A stretch of 64,000 nt of DNA from Coenobita brevimanus (GCA_032717465.1 CM064713.1:6867001-6931000); one strand, 5' to 3'; positions 43,061 through 54,911 are shown, counted from the stretch's first letter. The notes: a model not told the origin generated them from the letters alone. Made by a program: numbers and translations.

Positions 43061-43760
43061 AATGTATGGAAGAGTAAAGTTATGGTCTTTGAGAGAAGTG
43101 AAGTAAGTGAATGTACAATGAGGCTGGATGAGGATGAAATGGAAAATGTGTGTGCGTTTAAGTACTTGGGTAGTGTGATGAGTAAGGATGGAAGTTTAGA
43201 GGGTGAAGTGCTTAAATAGGTACAACAAGGAAGAAAGGTTGCTGGTTCCTTAAAAGCAGTTATAAGAAATAGGGAATTGAGCATGGAAGTGAAAAAGTTA
43301 CTACATGACAGTATTGTGATACCAACTCTAATGTATGGAAGTGAAGTTTGGACCTTGTTGGAGGGACAGAAGTCAAGAGTGAAAGCAGTGGAAATGAGTT
43401 ATTTGAGAGGTGCATTTGGAGTCACATGGAGAGACAGACTGACAAATGAGGAAGTGAAGAAGCATTGTGGTTTGGATGTGGACATGATAGAAAGTGTTAG
43501 GAGAAACACAATGAGGTGGTTTGGCCGTGTGGAGAGAGAGAGAGAATAACAAGGCGAGCGTATGTGAGTGAGATGGAGGGAGGGAAGAGGTAGGGGGAGG
43601 CCAAGGATGAGAATGAGGGATGGAGTGGAGAGGTATATGAGAGAAGGGGGTGTAAGCTGGGAGCAGGGCAGTGAAATGGCGGGGGACAGGGTGACATGGA
43701 GGCGATTTGTTTGTGGCCACCCATTACGGGATTAAGGCGTCTGGTAATAGATAGATAGAG

Positions 43761-45490
43761 ACTTCCTTGTAACTAGGACCACATCCTAGTACCAATATCT
43801 TGTTACAGCTCAGCATCAGAGATGGAGAGATGGCAGCTTTAAACCACATTACAATGAACAGAGTATCACACCATATTGTAATATTATCTCTACACCCTAA
43901 GTAATGTTCTGAAGGGAGTTACTCTGACACCCCATGAGAAATTTCACAACACACTAGGTTCCTGACTCTTTCTGAAAGCTTGCAGATGCTCTACATTAGT
44001 TGGCATGACTATTCTGTCTCCTGCCACACCTGAGAAGTGTTCATGTTCAGTAGGCTAAGCATATTGTCTGTCACTATGGGAAGCCGTCCATTTGCCTCTT
44101 AGGTCATCAGGCAGGCTTATCTGTTAATCTCTTAATTTTCAAGCCATGTTCAATTACCTTCCCTACTTGCCTTTCTCTGTTTCTTTTACAATTGTTATAC
44201 AGTACTATTTTACAAGGCTTGGTATGTAATACTGTACAGGTTAGAAAATACTCTTGGTATAGAGTATTGGGTGTCCACAAACTCCTGTCTTTACAATCAT
44301 TTACGGAATGAAAAGGGCTTAGCACAGTAAAGAAGGTTTTACTTGCCACATGAAAAGAATACCTCATGAACTTATTTGCCTTCTTTTCCACATGGAAAAC
44401 ACTTCATCCCAATATGGTCAGCTGTTTACATGCAGAAATTTCTGTATACCCAGCAGGACTTTGTAGACACCCTGTTCATTCATAATATACTATATAACAA
44501 GAAAATACATTGAAAATTCATCTGCTATATGAAATACTGTACTGTATACAGTAAATCACTGTTTATTCCCTTACATAATGAGTGTTATAAAGTATAAACT
44601 GTCAATGCTGATAAGCAAGGCCACTATGCACTTCAAATCAAAACATTCTCATTATTTTTCTTGTCTCTGCACAACTACTCTTGCTCACACATGGCTGTGG
44701 GAAAGGTTTTATGATGATAATATTTTTCTTTGACTTCACGCAATTCTTCTTACCCACATACGATTTTATATGACTAAGATGATTTTTATTTCTTTTGCAC
44801 CTTTAATCATTCTATACAATTATGCATTATTTTGGAGAAAGTTTATGTCCTAATTTTCCCACATGGAAAGATTCATCATTCAATCACACGTCTGGGGGGT
44901 ACAGGTTAAATATCATTACAGCTCAGCATACGTAATAAGAGATGAAAATTTTCGGTCATCAGAGTGGACAGAGAATTGCACCATATTCTACTGATACAAC
45001 TCAGTATTCACAATGGAGATTTTGCAATATTTCGCCAAATTAAAGTGGACACAGTTCAGTGGGGGAGGGGGAAGGGGGAAGGGAATTTGCATGGGTGAAA
45101 ACCCAGAAGTTGGTCCCCCTCCATGACATCCGAAGGTCCCACACGCTGATGTATGCCAACATGGCTGCCACACAATCACAAAAAGTCTGGCCTCACTACA
45201 TGACTGTTTGCCATGTGATAAATCACTAGAATGATAATTCAAACATTGTACTCTTTTTTGGAATAATGTAAAAAAAAAATTAGTCATAATTTTACTTGAA
45301 TGATATTTTCAACATTGGACTCTGAGAACCTCCTGCGGATGCAAGTTGACAGTCAGCTGTCAGAACCAAGATGGCCACCCAGCATTTACATTTATTGTGA
45401 TCATCTGCTTTTCGTTCTATTTTGGGCATAAAAGGCCACTGAAACATCAATGCTATTGCTAAATAACACTGTCAATGCTTAACAAATAGT
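43761..45490. other. AT-rich segment without recognised gene
   Basis: No transposon of the window matches this 1.7 kb. A 94-codon minus-strand frame (44107-44391) is open but has no recognisable motif and is probably chance. This may be host intron or intergenic DNA, or an old unrecognised repeat. Confidence 0.5.
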
Positions 45491-46211
45491 GCAGTCTGCA
45501 GTGCTGGGCAAGTGCGCAAACACCTGCACAAAGCGCAATGGCGCACCATTGCGCTTCGGTGAATATCGGTTGTGCATTGTGCACCACACGAGACCATGCT
45601 CAATATTGCGCTTTCGCACATGAAAAAGCAGGTGCGCAAGCACAAATTTAGTTGCACTTGCACAATTAAATTTGCGCTTGTGCAATCGTCTTGTGCACCT
45701 GTCCTGTGGATTGCACAGTGAGCAATCCAAGGGACACGTGGTCTTGGGAGCTTCCCGTATGTCTAGACAAGGGATGGAGGAGGCTCGGGAGGAGGCGGGT
45801 CGCGAGGGTTCTGGGGGAGGTGGGAGAGACGGAGGGTAGTAGCATTTCTTAAAATGTTTCAACAGAGATAATATATTTTAATATTTTTAAAATTATTATT
45901 ATTAGTAAATAATAATAAGTTAAAAATACATTATTTATTAAGAGCAGTATATGCACTTCCTTATAAAAATCATTAAAACATATTATTTAGATCAAGTATT
46001 GACAGCCCAATAATTTATTAGGCTGTGGATATTTGATTTAAATAATATGTTGTAATGATTTTTGTAAGGAATTACAAATTACATGCTACTGTATATCTAT
46101 ATTAAATTATTAAATAAAAAGTCTTGCAAAAATGCAGATAAAAGTAAAACTGGCAACATCACATATCCCTGTCCCTCCGCTTCGCAGCCAGCTCACTTCT
46201 CTGTTTGAACT

Positions 46212-46712
46212 TCCACGAGTGAAAGAGCTACTACATGACAGTACTGTGATACCAACTCTAATGTATGGAAGTGAAGCTTTGACCTTGTTGGAGGGACAGA
46301 AGTCAAGAGTGAGAGCTGTGGAAATGAGTTATTTGAGAGAAGCATGTGGAGTTACATGGAGAGACAGACTGACAAATGAGGAAGTGAATGATCGTTGTGG
46401 TGTGGATGTGGATGTGATAGGAGGCGTTAGGAGAAACACACTGAGGTGGTATGGTCATATGGAGAGGATGGAGAGTGAGAAACTAATGAGGAGAGTGTAT
46501 GTGAGTGAGGTGGAAGGGGGAAGAGGGAGGGGGAGGCCAAGGATGAGATGGAGGGATGGAGTGAAGTATATGAGAGAGGGGGGTGTGAGCTGGGAGCAGA
46601 GCAATGAAATGGTGGGGAACAGGGTGACATGGAGGCGATTTGTTGCTTGTTTGTGGCCAGTGGTCACCCCTTCCAGGATTCAAGCACCTGGCAACAGATA
46701 GATAGATAGAAT
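46212..46712 (+). pseudogene. Family R LINE copy R8 (C-terminus and tail)
   Basis: The readable part is KELLHDSTVIPTLMYGSEAL, SYLREACGVTWRDRLTNEEV, TLRWYGHMERM and GRGRPRMRWRD, followed by CACCTGGCAACAGATAGATAG. It is a 5'-truncated copy inserted in the hAT-like element. An extra TTGCTTGT near 46642 and other indels shift the end. Confidence 0.85.
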
Positions 46713-46885
46713 AATAAATGTATGCTAATTTATCTAAATATCTCACAGTAATTCCAACAAATATATGCAAATGGTTTGTGCTAGCTCTTAGCGATACTGC
46801 ATAAGCTAAATATTAGACTGCGCACTTGTGCAAATTACAAATAATAGAAAATAATAATAATAAATAAAAGTTAGTGAGTAAGTAT

Positions 46886-46912
46886 GACGTCTGGCAACAG
46901 ATAGATAAAGTA
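46886..46912 (+). mobile_element. Tail-only remnant of family R
   Basis: The bases GACGTCTGGCAACAGATAGATA reproduce just the last ~15 bases of the R 3' end plus the tail, about 175 bases after R8 and in the same orientation. It is either an extremely 5'-truncated insertion or a duplicate of the R8 tail. Confidence 0.55.
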
Positions 46913-47745
46913 TGCTATTTCATTTGAAATATCTCAATATTTTCCAATAATTCCCACAACTATAGGCAAATAGTCTGCGCCTGCGCTTTGCGACATTCCA
47001 CAAGCTAAATATTTGTCAGACTGCGCACTTGCGCTTGCGCAAGGTAGTGAACTGTGGATTGTGCATTGCGTTTGCGCAAGGTCGTTCTTCGTTCGCGCTG
47101 CCCACCACTGGCAGTTTGTGATATTAAGTGAAGTGATACCAGCCTAGGACAAATTTCAGCTAGGCAGCATTTTTTTTTTTCTTTAACCCTTTAACCGCGG
47201 GCATTGTTTTGCCCCGACTGGCCTCTCCCGCGGGGGTTCCAGCCAAAATGTAAACAAACTTTAAATCTTTATAACTCTGCACAGAATAAATCTAGAGCGA
47301 AAAATAAGGTACAGTAATCCCGCATTTTTTGCGGATTTTTTGTCTACGGTTTTGCCCTCTCGCGGATTTTCTTAGCATTAATAAGTTCAACAAAAATATC
47401 CTTGAATATACAGAAAAAAAAAAAATTTGAAATTCCCGCAGCTTCCAATTGTAGCGCGGTAAACTCACGCCACCCTCTGTCCCTTTCCCGTGGCCCCTCT
47501 GCCAGTGTTACCATATCTAGCATAATTTTATTCTTTTAGCATAATTTTGATCAAACTTTCGAGTCTGGAATATTTTTTAGCATATTAGAAGTTTTAGAAT
47601 CATTCTAGCATAATTTAGAATGGAATGGAATATTTTTAGAATAATTTTATAAAAGCTACAAATCAGAGAGAGAGAGAGAGAGAGACACGAATAAGGTAAG
47701 AAGATGTTTGAATAGTTGGTTACTTTCAGTTTGGGCTTGGTTGGG

Positions 47746-47820
47746 TTGGATTAGGTTAGGTTAGGTTAGGTTGGATTAGGTTAGGTTAGGTTAGGTTGGA
47801 TTAGGTTAGGTTAGGTTAGG
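47746..47820 (+). repeat. Telomere-like higher-order repeat
   Basis: Three perfect tandem copies of a 25-base unit are present, each TTGGA followed by four TTAGG pentamers. TTAGG is the common arthropod telomere repeat. Degenerate TTAGG/TTCGG pentamers continue to about 47862. It is internal, not at a chromosome end. Confidence 0.95.
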
Positions 47821-47880
47821 TTTTAGGTTAGGTTCGGTTTGGTTCGGTTAGGTTAGGATAAGTTTGAGCTTTGTACTTTA

Positions 47881-48132
47881 CCCATGAAACCTAGGTTTTT
47901 CCGATGGATTTTGGTATGATTCATTCGATTTTCAGCTTCATTTCAGTCGGAAATGACCATTTTCTGTGTTTCCCCCCCCCTCCCTATAACCCCCGATTCC
48001 CCAAAGATCCCTCATTATTTCACGGGGATGGGGGGGGGGTCATATCTCAAAATCTGGTTATTTCCGAAGGAAATGATGCTCAAAATCGAACGAATCACAT
48101 CAAAATCCATCAGAAAAACTTAAGTTTCGTGG
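47881..48132. repeat. Palindromic (fold-back) element
   Basis: The left arm (CCCATGAAACCTAGGTTTTT..., about 85 bases) is matched by an inverted right arm ending GTTTCGTGGG. The arms surround a C-run and a G-run (47968-47978 and 48027-48038) that could also pair. It has no frame and no certain target duplication. Confidence 0.8.
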
Positions 48133-50166
48133 GAAAAAGCAGTATGGGTAGATACCGATATTTATCCTCTTACTGTATGTAGGTTCATTTTAATATTTTC
48201 ATAGTAAACAATACATAATTAATATGTTGCACGAATATGTATAGAATTTTATCATTTAGCTTCAAGTTAGCATAATTCATTTTTTACTTGGAACAAATAT
48301 GCTCAATCTAGCATAATTTTTTCATTGCCCTAGCATAATTTTGTTGTTTGGATGTGGCAACACTGCCCTCTGCCCCGCATTCTTCAGTCCACGCCTGACT
48401 GCCTTAAGTGGCTGTTGTGGTTGTAACCACACTATGATATGAGCCTCTTGCCTCCCACTTGCTTTCCACATGGCTCCAGGACGTAAGCCAGCCTCACCAA
48501 AGGCTAATAATACAATTAGTAAGAACTCCAAAGTGACAAAACGATCAAGTTATGACCTTAGCAGAGAAAATTGTGTTACTGGACAAGCTAAGAAACGACC
48601 GTGCGAGTGTTTGCTATCACCAGTTAATGCATCTTTTTATTTTGTACTGTTTTGTTAATGTGTAGATAATTGTGTATTACAGTACGGTGTTTACGTTTTT
48701 CCTTCATAATGGAGTATGTGCTTTCAATCTTGTAAGAAGGTATTTCGGGATGAGTATGGAGGTTTCGGGACAATTCGCAGTCACAACAAACACAAAACAA
48801 TTCGCCTTCATTAATGAAGATAGCTATGGGTGACGCTAGAATATAATTCAAAGGCGACTACAGCGAGGAAGAAACAAGTTAATTATTGACTAAAGGTGCA
48901 ACTAATAAATAATATCCAGAACCTACGCTACTGAACATAGACTTTGCTGGATCCCCCTGAAATATAGTTATTAAAGTATTGATTAATTAATAATAAGTAT
49001 ATTGATGAAAGTATTGATTAGTATATTTATAGAATGGCGGGGAATCGTCCAGGGTGCGAATTGTTCTGAAGGGGAATCGTCCATGTTTTGACGGGGAATT
49101 GTCTGACGGCGAATTGTCTCGCAATCAGTATGGACATGGACTGTGTGATGGGCAGCATGGTGGACACAAGTGCAAGTTTTCAATTGTTAATAGAGTATTC
49201 GCGGAATTGACTTTTCGCGGGGTTTACAAGAACGTAACTACCGCGAAATATGCGGGATTACTGTACCATTAGAAAGTACTAACCTTCGGCTTTGCAATGA
49301 TGTAGGTTTCATGATTTCGTTGACTATCACTGGATGGGCAGTGCCGTTAGAAGTGAGCGATCTAAAATCACTATTTTTCGCTCACACACCATTACCAAAT
49401 GCCAACCTCATTCTGATAATAATACTATAAACACATATGAACACTGCACATACGATAAACACCCACTCTGTGTTCACTGAGGCAGGTAAAAGGCACTGTA
49501 ATTGCCCGCACTTCACTGCCACATCAGCGGTGTTGTAATCACTATTTTTCACTCACACACCATTACCAAATGCCAACCTCATTCTGATAATAATACTATA
49601 AACATACTTGAACACTGCACATACGATAAACACCCACTCTGTGTTCACTGAGGCAGGTAAAAGGCGCTGTAATTGCCCGCACTTCACTGTCACATCAGCG
49701 GTGTTGTAATCACTATTTTTCGCTCACACACCATTACCAAATGCCAATCTCATTCTGATAATAATACTATAAACATATATGAACACTGCACATACGATAA
49801 ACACCCACTCTGTGTTCACTGAGGCAGGTAAAAGGCACTGTAATTGCCCGCACTTCACTGCCACATCAGCGATGTTGTCACTCACACAGCTGGACAGATA
49901 CTGATGCGTGTTGGTCAGGGGTGGGGTGGGGGGCATGGGGGGTGGGGGGCATGGGGGGTGGGAGGTGGGGGCCCGGGGGGTGGGAGGAGGGAGGTGGAGG
50001 TCGGCTGGAGTGAAAGAACTTAATCGCTACCCTCCCTTGAAACAATTGGCGCACGGAAAAAACGCGGGGTATTCAAAATATTCACAAACATTTGAGAATG
50101 ACACCCACGGTTTGGTCCAGTTTGTGCAATGTCATTCTGGGATGACACCCGCGGTTAAAGGGTTAA

Positions 50167-51250
50167 GGTTTTGCAGTCGAGGTCACTCTCCCTAACCCCA
50201 GTGAGCCCATGTTATACTGACTTGCTGTGATAAACCATTATGCAATATGTCTTTGTCTAGCACAACCCTATCGCATAACAGGACTGGACTATATTGGGTC
50301 CTCCTCCCTCCCTCCCTTCCTCCTCCCCATTGTCTCCGCCAGATGACCTAAACACCTGGCTTTCCCACCCATGTCACAACCCCTCATGATCCTAGTGCAA
50401 CATGACAAAATCAGTGCTCTTTGATGTGTTATGGCTTCCTGGTCTTCTGCCGCGCCTACCTGTGGTGCTACTGAAAGGCCACATCATGTGCCTTTGTCTC
50501 TCGAGAGGAAAAAGAGATTCTGTCAGCTCAACACTAGGGAGTGCGTTGTTGACACTGCAAAGCATTTTAACACAAATGAGTTGACATTGTGCTCCGTACA
50601 AAACTGACATGAAAAGACTGAGCATGCAGTCCAACTAGGAGGTGACAACAACAAAGGAAGGGATTCCTGTGTGAGATATGATGTGTTAATGAAAACAGAG
50701 AGAGTGCTATAGAAGCTTGTCTGTGTTCAGAGGAAAGTGAACATGATGGACTGTAATGTCATTTGCTGAAAGACTGCTGAGATTAACAGAGTACATACAG
50801 TATATTGTATAGACCCAGCTGATCAGGGCGATACTCCCGAGGAGGATGAGAGTGCTGGTGATAAGGAAAGCTGGACCTACTGTTTCACTAGCCATCAGAA
50901 TATACCGTAAGATAAGGCTATTCGACTCACCTGGGGCAATTAGACTCAATACGGGGTAATGCAACTTAGGTGGTCCAGTGTAAATAACGTTATACTGTAT
51001 CTGACTTTTTCATGTGGTACGACATTCTATAATCACTAATTTATACTGTAAATGAAATTTAGTTTGCTAACGGTAAGTGAACAGTGATAAATTTTTCATT
51101 CCTGTTATTTTCACATTTTTGAGCTGTAAATTACAACAGTAATGAAATGATTAACTGTATTTTCTGGTGCTGTCCCTTGGATATATAATAACAAGCTAAG
51201 TGTCATTAATGTTTATCCACTGACCGTATTAAGTTAGCTGCTTACGTTTA
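50167..51250. other. Segment without supported gene
   Basis: No match to the other elements of the window is seen. Short frames on both strands (for example 50402-50584 plus and 50392-50634 minus) overlap each other and have no motifs. A CCTGGGGCAATTAGACTC motif at 50933 recalls the GGGGCAATTTGACTT at 51276, so the pogo-like element described next may begin here. Confidence 0.5.
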
Positions 51251-51985
51251 CAAAATATTATGATTTTAGACTAATGGGGCAATTTGACTTGAGCCCCATG
51301 GGGCAAATCGGACAAGGCACTTTGGGGCAATTTATATGATGCAACTTCATCAAATACTATCTGGACAGTTGCAGACACTATATCACAGATTTCAAGGATT
51401 ATTACCCAGGTACAGACTGGGTACACGGCTTCGTCATGAAACATGAAGTCCTGCTGTCCTCCTGGATATGCCAAAATATTTCGAGGAAGCAGGCTGCTGC
51501 CTCTGAAGAGGTCATAGTGGCCTAATTTAAAAAGCTAGAAGACAGCCTTAGGGGAATATTTCCTGCAAACATCATTAACTATGATGAAACCAACATCACG
51601 GATGATCCAAAGAGAAAGCTCCTGACATTTCGGCGTGGTATAAAACATGCGGAGCGTATTATGAATATGACAATGAGTTCAACATCCATCACGTTCTCCA
51701 TCACTGCCAGTAGAAAGCATCTTAGTCCACATGTTGTTTACAAGGCTGAATGCTTGCAGCAGTCATGGACTGAAGGAGGACCAATCGTCATATATAACTG
51801 AATTTCTGGCTGGTTTGATTCAAACCTGAAATGGGGGGGGCTTCTGAAGGCAAACAACTAATGGATAATACTGGGCAACAAGGCATCGAAGGTTTGAGCA
51901 ATTCGAATGAAAACTTGGAACATTTCACTGAAGGAAAGCCCACCGATTCCAATTGCCCCACATCATGTGTCAATAATTATTATTT
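51250..51985 (+). pseudogene. pogo-like DDE transposase fragment
   Basis: Readable blocks are DWVHGFVMKHEVLLS, SRKQAAASEEVIVA, PANIINYDETNITDDPKRK, RRGIKHAERI, PHVVYKAECL and SGWFDSN. They match the DNA-binding/DDE layout of pogo-superfamily transposases, with the first catalytic Asp in NYDETN. A TAA at 51522-51524 and a TGA at 51799-51801 interrupt it, and the rest of the catalytic domain is deleted. GGGGCAATT-type motifs at 51276 and, inverted, at 51950 may be terminal repeats. Confidence 0.7.
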
Positions 51986-52157
51986 TTATTTTTCAAAAAC
52001 AGTATTCCCTCAATTATCCAACGTAACAGAGCCAAAGGCATGTCCAGACAGTGGCAATGTCTGAACAATGAATAATATCCCCCCTATTATACCTAGACCC
52101 TACCTATACCCATTCTCCAATCTCTATCTAACCAATCTATACAGCACCTCAGATTAC

Positions 52158-52700
52158 TTTGGCAGTGTTTTCTGGTCATTCAGGCATATTTAGAGATCAA
52201 AACAAACATGGATATATCGAAAATATTTTTTAATACCAAGAAAACCATGCAAAAAAAAAAAAAAAAAAAAAAAACACCCTCCTTAAACACTACCGTATGT
52301 ACAGTACCCCTACTAATTCTGGCAGTGTTTTCCCAGTCATTCTGCAATATTTAGACATCAAAACACATATAGGAATATCCAAAATACTTTTAAACACCAA
52401 GAAAACCATGAAAAAAAAAGAAAAAAAGTGGAAACCGAAAAAAACACACCCTACCTATACACTACTAGGTACAGTACCCCTCCTAATTTTGGCATTGTTT
52501 CAGGTCAATCTGCCATATTTAGATGTCAAAACACATTATAAAAAAAAAAAAAAAAAAAAAACTGTACAGTACTGTACCCTCCAAATTTTGGCAGTGTTTT
52601 CCAGTCATTCTGCCACACTGAGACATTAGAACACGCATAGGAATATCCATGTTAATGCTAAACACCAAAAAAACAATGCATAAACCAAAAAAAATCCACA
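52158..52700. repeat. A-rich tandem repeat, four degenerate units
   Basis: Units begin near TTTTGGCAGTGTTTTCCAG at about 52161, 52320, 52490 and 52588. Each continues with CATATTTAGA-CATCAAAACA and, in three of them, an A-run of 9-25 bases (52254-52274, 52411, 52541-52561). Spacing is about 159, 170 and 98 bases. No gene is present. A Tigger-like end, CAGTATTCCCTCAATTATCC, precedes the array at 52002-52021 without a partner. Confidence 0.75.
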
Positions 52701-53408
52701 AAAAACTGAAGACAGTTGGAAAATCAGTTTCCATTGTGACACGAGTGCTAGCTGCTCCTGGGGGAAAGGAAAAAAAAAAAAAATCCACAGCTAAATACGC
52801 CAGTGAGTCCTCGAAATACGAAAGGGATAGGGACCAAAAAAAAACTTTCATAATCCGAAATTTCGTGTATCGGAACGATTTTCCCCATTGAAATATACAT
52901 ATAAAGGGGGGGATGTGTTCCAGGACCCCATTGGACCCCCCACTAAAACTTTACCCCTAATATTAAGAAGTATGCAGTACAAGTATACAGTACTATACTA
53001 TTGCAGAGACATAAAAAAATAAAACATACAACTAATTACTGCAGTATTAGTACACTGTACAGTTAAATACAGTGAAAGCTCGATTATCCAGGCTCGGATT
53101 AACCAGCTTTCGGAATATTCGGGCCATAACTGAATGATTCAGTGGTACAATAATTCATAAAATTATCCATACAATAGCTCCAGTTGAAACAGAAAGCACC
53201 GCGGTTGCTAGCGAGCGAGCTACGAGTAAACGAGCATGAGTCTACCCCCACCCGCGCCACCCGCTCACGACCTACCTTGTCTGACTCGGTCACTCACGCG
53301 TGCGACATTCACCATGGCTAGTTCACTTGTTACCCCTCCTGATCTATCACTATGGCCATTTTTTTTTTTATATTTGTGATGCTGGCGATGCCCTTCATCA
53401 TTATATCC

Positions 53409-54485
53409 ATGGCTCCACCACCAACAAAGAGGAAAAGAATTGTCCTGACGCTGCAACAGAAGCTGGAAATGATTAAAAAACTTGAATCAGGCTGGAGTAT
53501 CAAGCGCTGCTCAGAGTTTTACGGAACAGGCAAACAAACTGTTTCTGACATTCGCAAGTCCAAGGGTAAACTCATGGAATTCTCTAGTAAGATAGCCATT
53601 GACCGTAAAGTTAATGGGTCTTCGGCTGCCAGAAAAACCATGAAAATTGCAGTGGATGATCATCTGGAGGAAGCAGTGTATAAGTGGTTTGTTCAGCAAC
53701 GGAGTGTCGGCATTATGGTACGAGGTGCTGAGATTAAGTCTGCTGCAGAGAAGCTAGCAAACCATATCGGCATTCAGGGTTTCAAGGCATCTGATGGTTG
53801 GCTTTCTCGATTCAAGGCAAGGCATGAAATGATAAACCGACGTGTGTTTGGCGAGTCTCTGGATGCAGATACATCACAAATTCAGCCGTTTCGGGAGAAA
53901 CTGCTGAAGCTTATACAAGACGAGGGCCTTCTTCTCTCCCAGGTATACAACGCAGACGAGACTGGCTTATTTTACCGGTCACTGCCCCTGAATACACTTG
54001 CACAGCGCCATGAAGAGTCTGTTCCTGGGCGCAAAATCTCCAAGGATCGTGTGTCTGTGTTGTGCTGTGGAAGTGCCGATGGTCTCCACCGGTTGAAGCC
54101 GCTCGTTGTTGGCAAGGCTCGTCGCCCACGCTGTCTCCGCACCTGCATGGATAAATTACCTCTTCTGTACGACTTCTCCAAGAAAGCCTGGTTCACATCA
54201 GCGATTTTTAAGAACTGTTTTTTTAATAATTTCATCCCTGAGGTGCAAAGGTTTCAACAGGAAGTCTTGAATATTGCACCAGCTCGTGTACGAGCAGTTC
54301 TCCCGCTTGATAACGCCCCTGCTCATCCTGGTGTTTCTGAACTCGTGAGTGATGATGGACAAATCAGGTGCATCATGCTGCCTCCCAACACAACATCAGC
54401 TATCCAGCCTATGGATCAAGGCATCATATGTGCAGCCAAGCAACTCTACCGACGACGATTCCTTGAGGAATCATTAATTCATTAA
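53409..54485 (+). pseudogene. Tigger transposase, DNA-binding and catalytic domain
   Basis: The protein starts at MAPPPTKRKRIVLTLQQKLE; an upstream in-frame ATG at 53352 would add a hydrophobic stretch untypical of the family. Residues of about 10-60 form the psq/CENP-B-type helix-turn-helix (EMIKKLESGWSIKRCSEFYG). Residues of about 70-150 form the second CENP-B-like helical domain (DGWLSRFKARHEM). The catalytic acidic residues are in VYNADETGLF (Asp 183), LPLDNAPAHP (Asp 301) and IQPMDQG (Asp 336), spacing DD34D. It would cut at its terminal repeats and insert at TA. The frame ends prematurely after FLEESLIH. Confidence 0.85.
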
Positions 54486-54880
54486 TTCCTTTAGTGCAAG
54501 AAAAGTTTTTTTTTTTGGTAAACATACGCTTTATCAGAGGCAGTAAAAGCACCTTACCAAATCAGTTCTTCCTGAGAGTCTATTATATTTTAATTATATT
54601 TCTGAGGCAGTAAAACATTTCATGTAAAATCTGTTTCCCCATCAACTCGTTTGACTCGTAAGCTTAATGTTGGAAGTGACTCCTAACCTAAGTGTTCGAA
54701 CCTCACCTAGCTTAACTGTACCTAATTATTTAACCAAACTTAACCTAGCATCCAGCTGGGAAACGAAAACCACCTTTGAGTACGTTGAGTAAAAGACAAT
54801 CATAGGTACGGGCAAATGATAATACAAACCGGGCAAATATTTCCCTTACTGTTGTTTCCTATTTTTGGTTGTTTCTTCCA

Positions 54881-54911
<31 letters not shown>

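Larger units (their letters stand above)
35781..43760 (+). pseudogene. Family R LINE copy R7, split by an LTR element
   Basis: The left part (35801-37055) starts at CTGTGGCACAAAAGG and runs through the RT to LLFPDDTVLLSEDEGEM. The right part (43061-43760) resumes at AGTAAAGTTATGGTC and ends GGCGTCTGGTAATAGATAGATAG. The LTR retrotransposon 37056-43060 sits between them with a 4-bp duplication. The catalytic block reads FPDD instead of FADD. The first 20 bases (35781-35800) are an inverted copy of the R sequence that should precede position 35801. Other stops and shifts are at about 36248, 36518 and 36645. Confidence 0.87.
45499..47110. mobile_element. hAT-like non-autonomous element with nested R8
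   Basis: The ends are CAGTGCTGGGCAAGTGCGCA on the left and, inverted, CAGTGGTGGGCAGCGCG on the right. Flanks are GCAGTCTG (45491-45498) and GCAGTTTG (47111-47118), an 8-base duplication with one mismatch. Eight-base duplications and CAGTGSTGGGC ends fit the hAT superfamily. Many GCGCAA/TTGCGC motifs cluster near both ends. No transposase is visible. A family R copy lies inside at 46212-46712. Confidence 0.85.
47503..48365. mobile_element. hAT MITE with perfect 8-bp duplication
   Basis: The ends are CAGTGTTACCATAT and, inverted, CAGTGTTGCCACATCC. CCCTCTGC is present at both 47495-47502 and 48366-48373. The motif TAGCATAATTT recurs at least seven times near the ends, in the same orientation at both ends. 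It carries the telomere-like array 47746-47820 and a palindromic element at 47881-48132. No coding sequence is supported. Confidence 0.88.
47312..49263. mobile_element. TA-flanked MITE inside the piggyBac-type MITE
   Basis: The ends are CAGTAATCCCGCATTTTTTG and, inverted, CAGTAATCCCGCATATTTCG, flanked by TA at 47310-47311 and 49264-49265. The empty site GGTACCATTAG is preserved in the other MITE copy (33208-33220 region, read inverted), proving the insertion. It belongs by ends and TA target to the pogo/Tigger type. A 62-codon frame at 48470 (MAPGRKPASPKANN) may be a leftover transposase N-terminus, but this is doubtful. Total length is 1952 bp, including a nested hAT MITE of 863 bp. Confidence 0.88.
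47187..50162. mobile_element. piggyBac-type MITE, copy 2 (inverted, interrupted)
   Basis: TTAA at 47183-47186 and 50163-50166 flank ends CCCTTTAACCGCGGG and, inverted, the same. Without the insertion at 47312-49263 (and one TA) the length is 1022 bp, against 1019 bp for copy 1. The two copies align over the full length in opposite orientation, including the three ~171-bp repeats (49385-49885). A G-rich stretch near 49915-50005 corresponds to the C-rich tract at 32488-32545. Confidence 0.9.

Noticed and set aside
44107..44391. 94-codon minus-strand frame as a gene
   Set aside because: No motif, no supporting splice or promoter signals, and such length is expected by chance in AT-rich DNA of this size.
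47701..47870. True chromosome end
   Set aside because: The TTAGG array is only 75 bases plus degenerate copies, lies inside a dated nest of elements, and is flanked on both sides by non-telomeric sequence.
48470..48658. Basic 62-codon frame as a complete small gene
   Set aside because: At best a decayed transposase N-terminus inside a MITE. No continuation or start context supports a separate gene.
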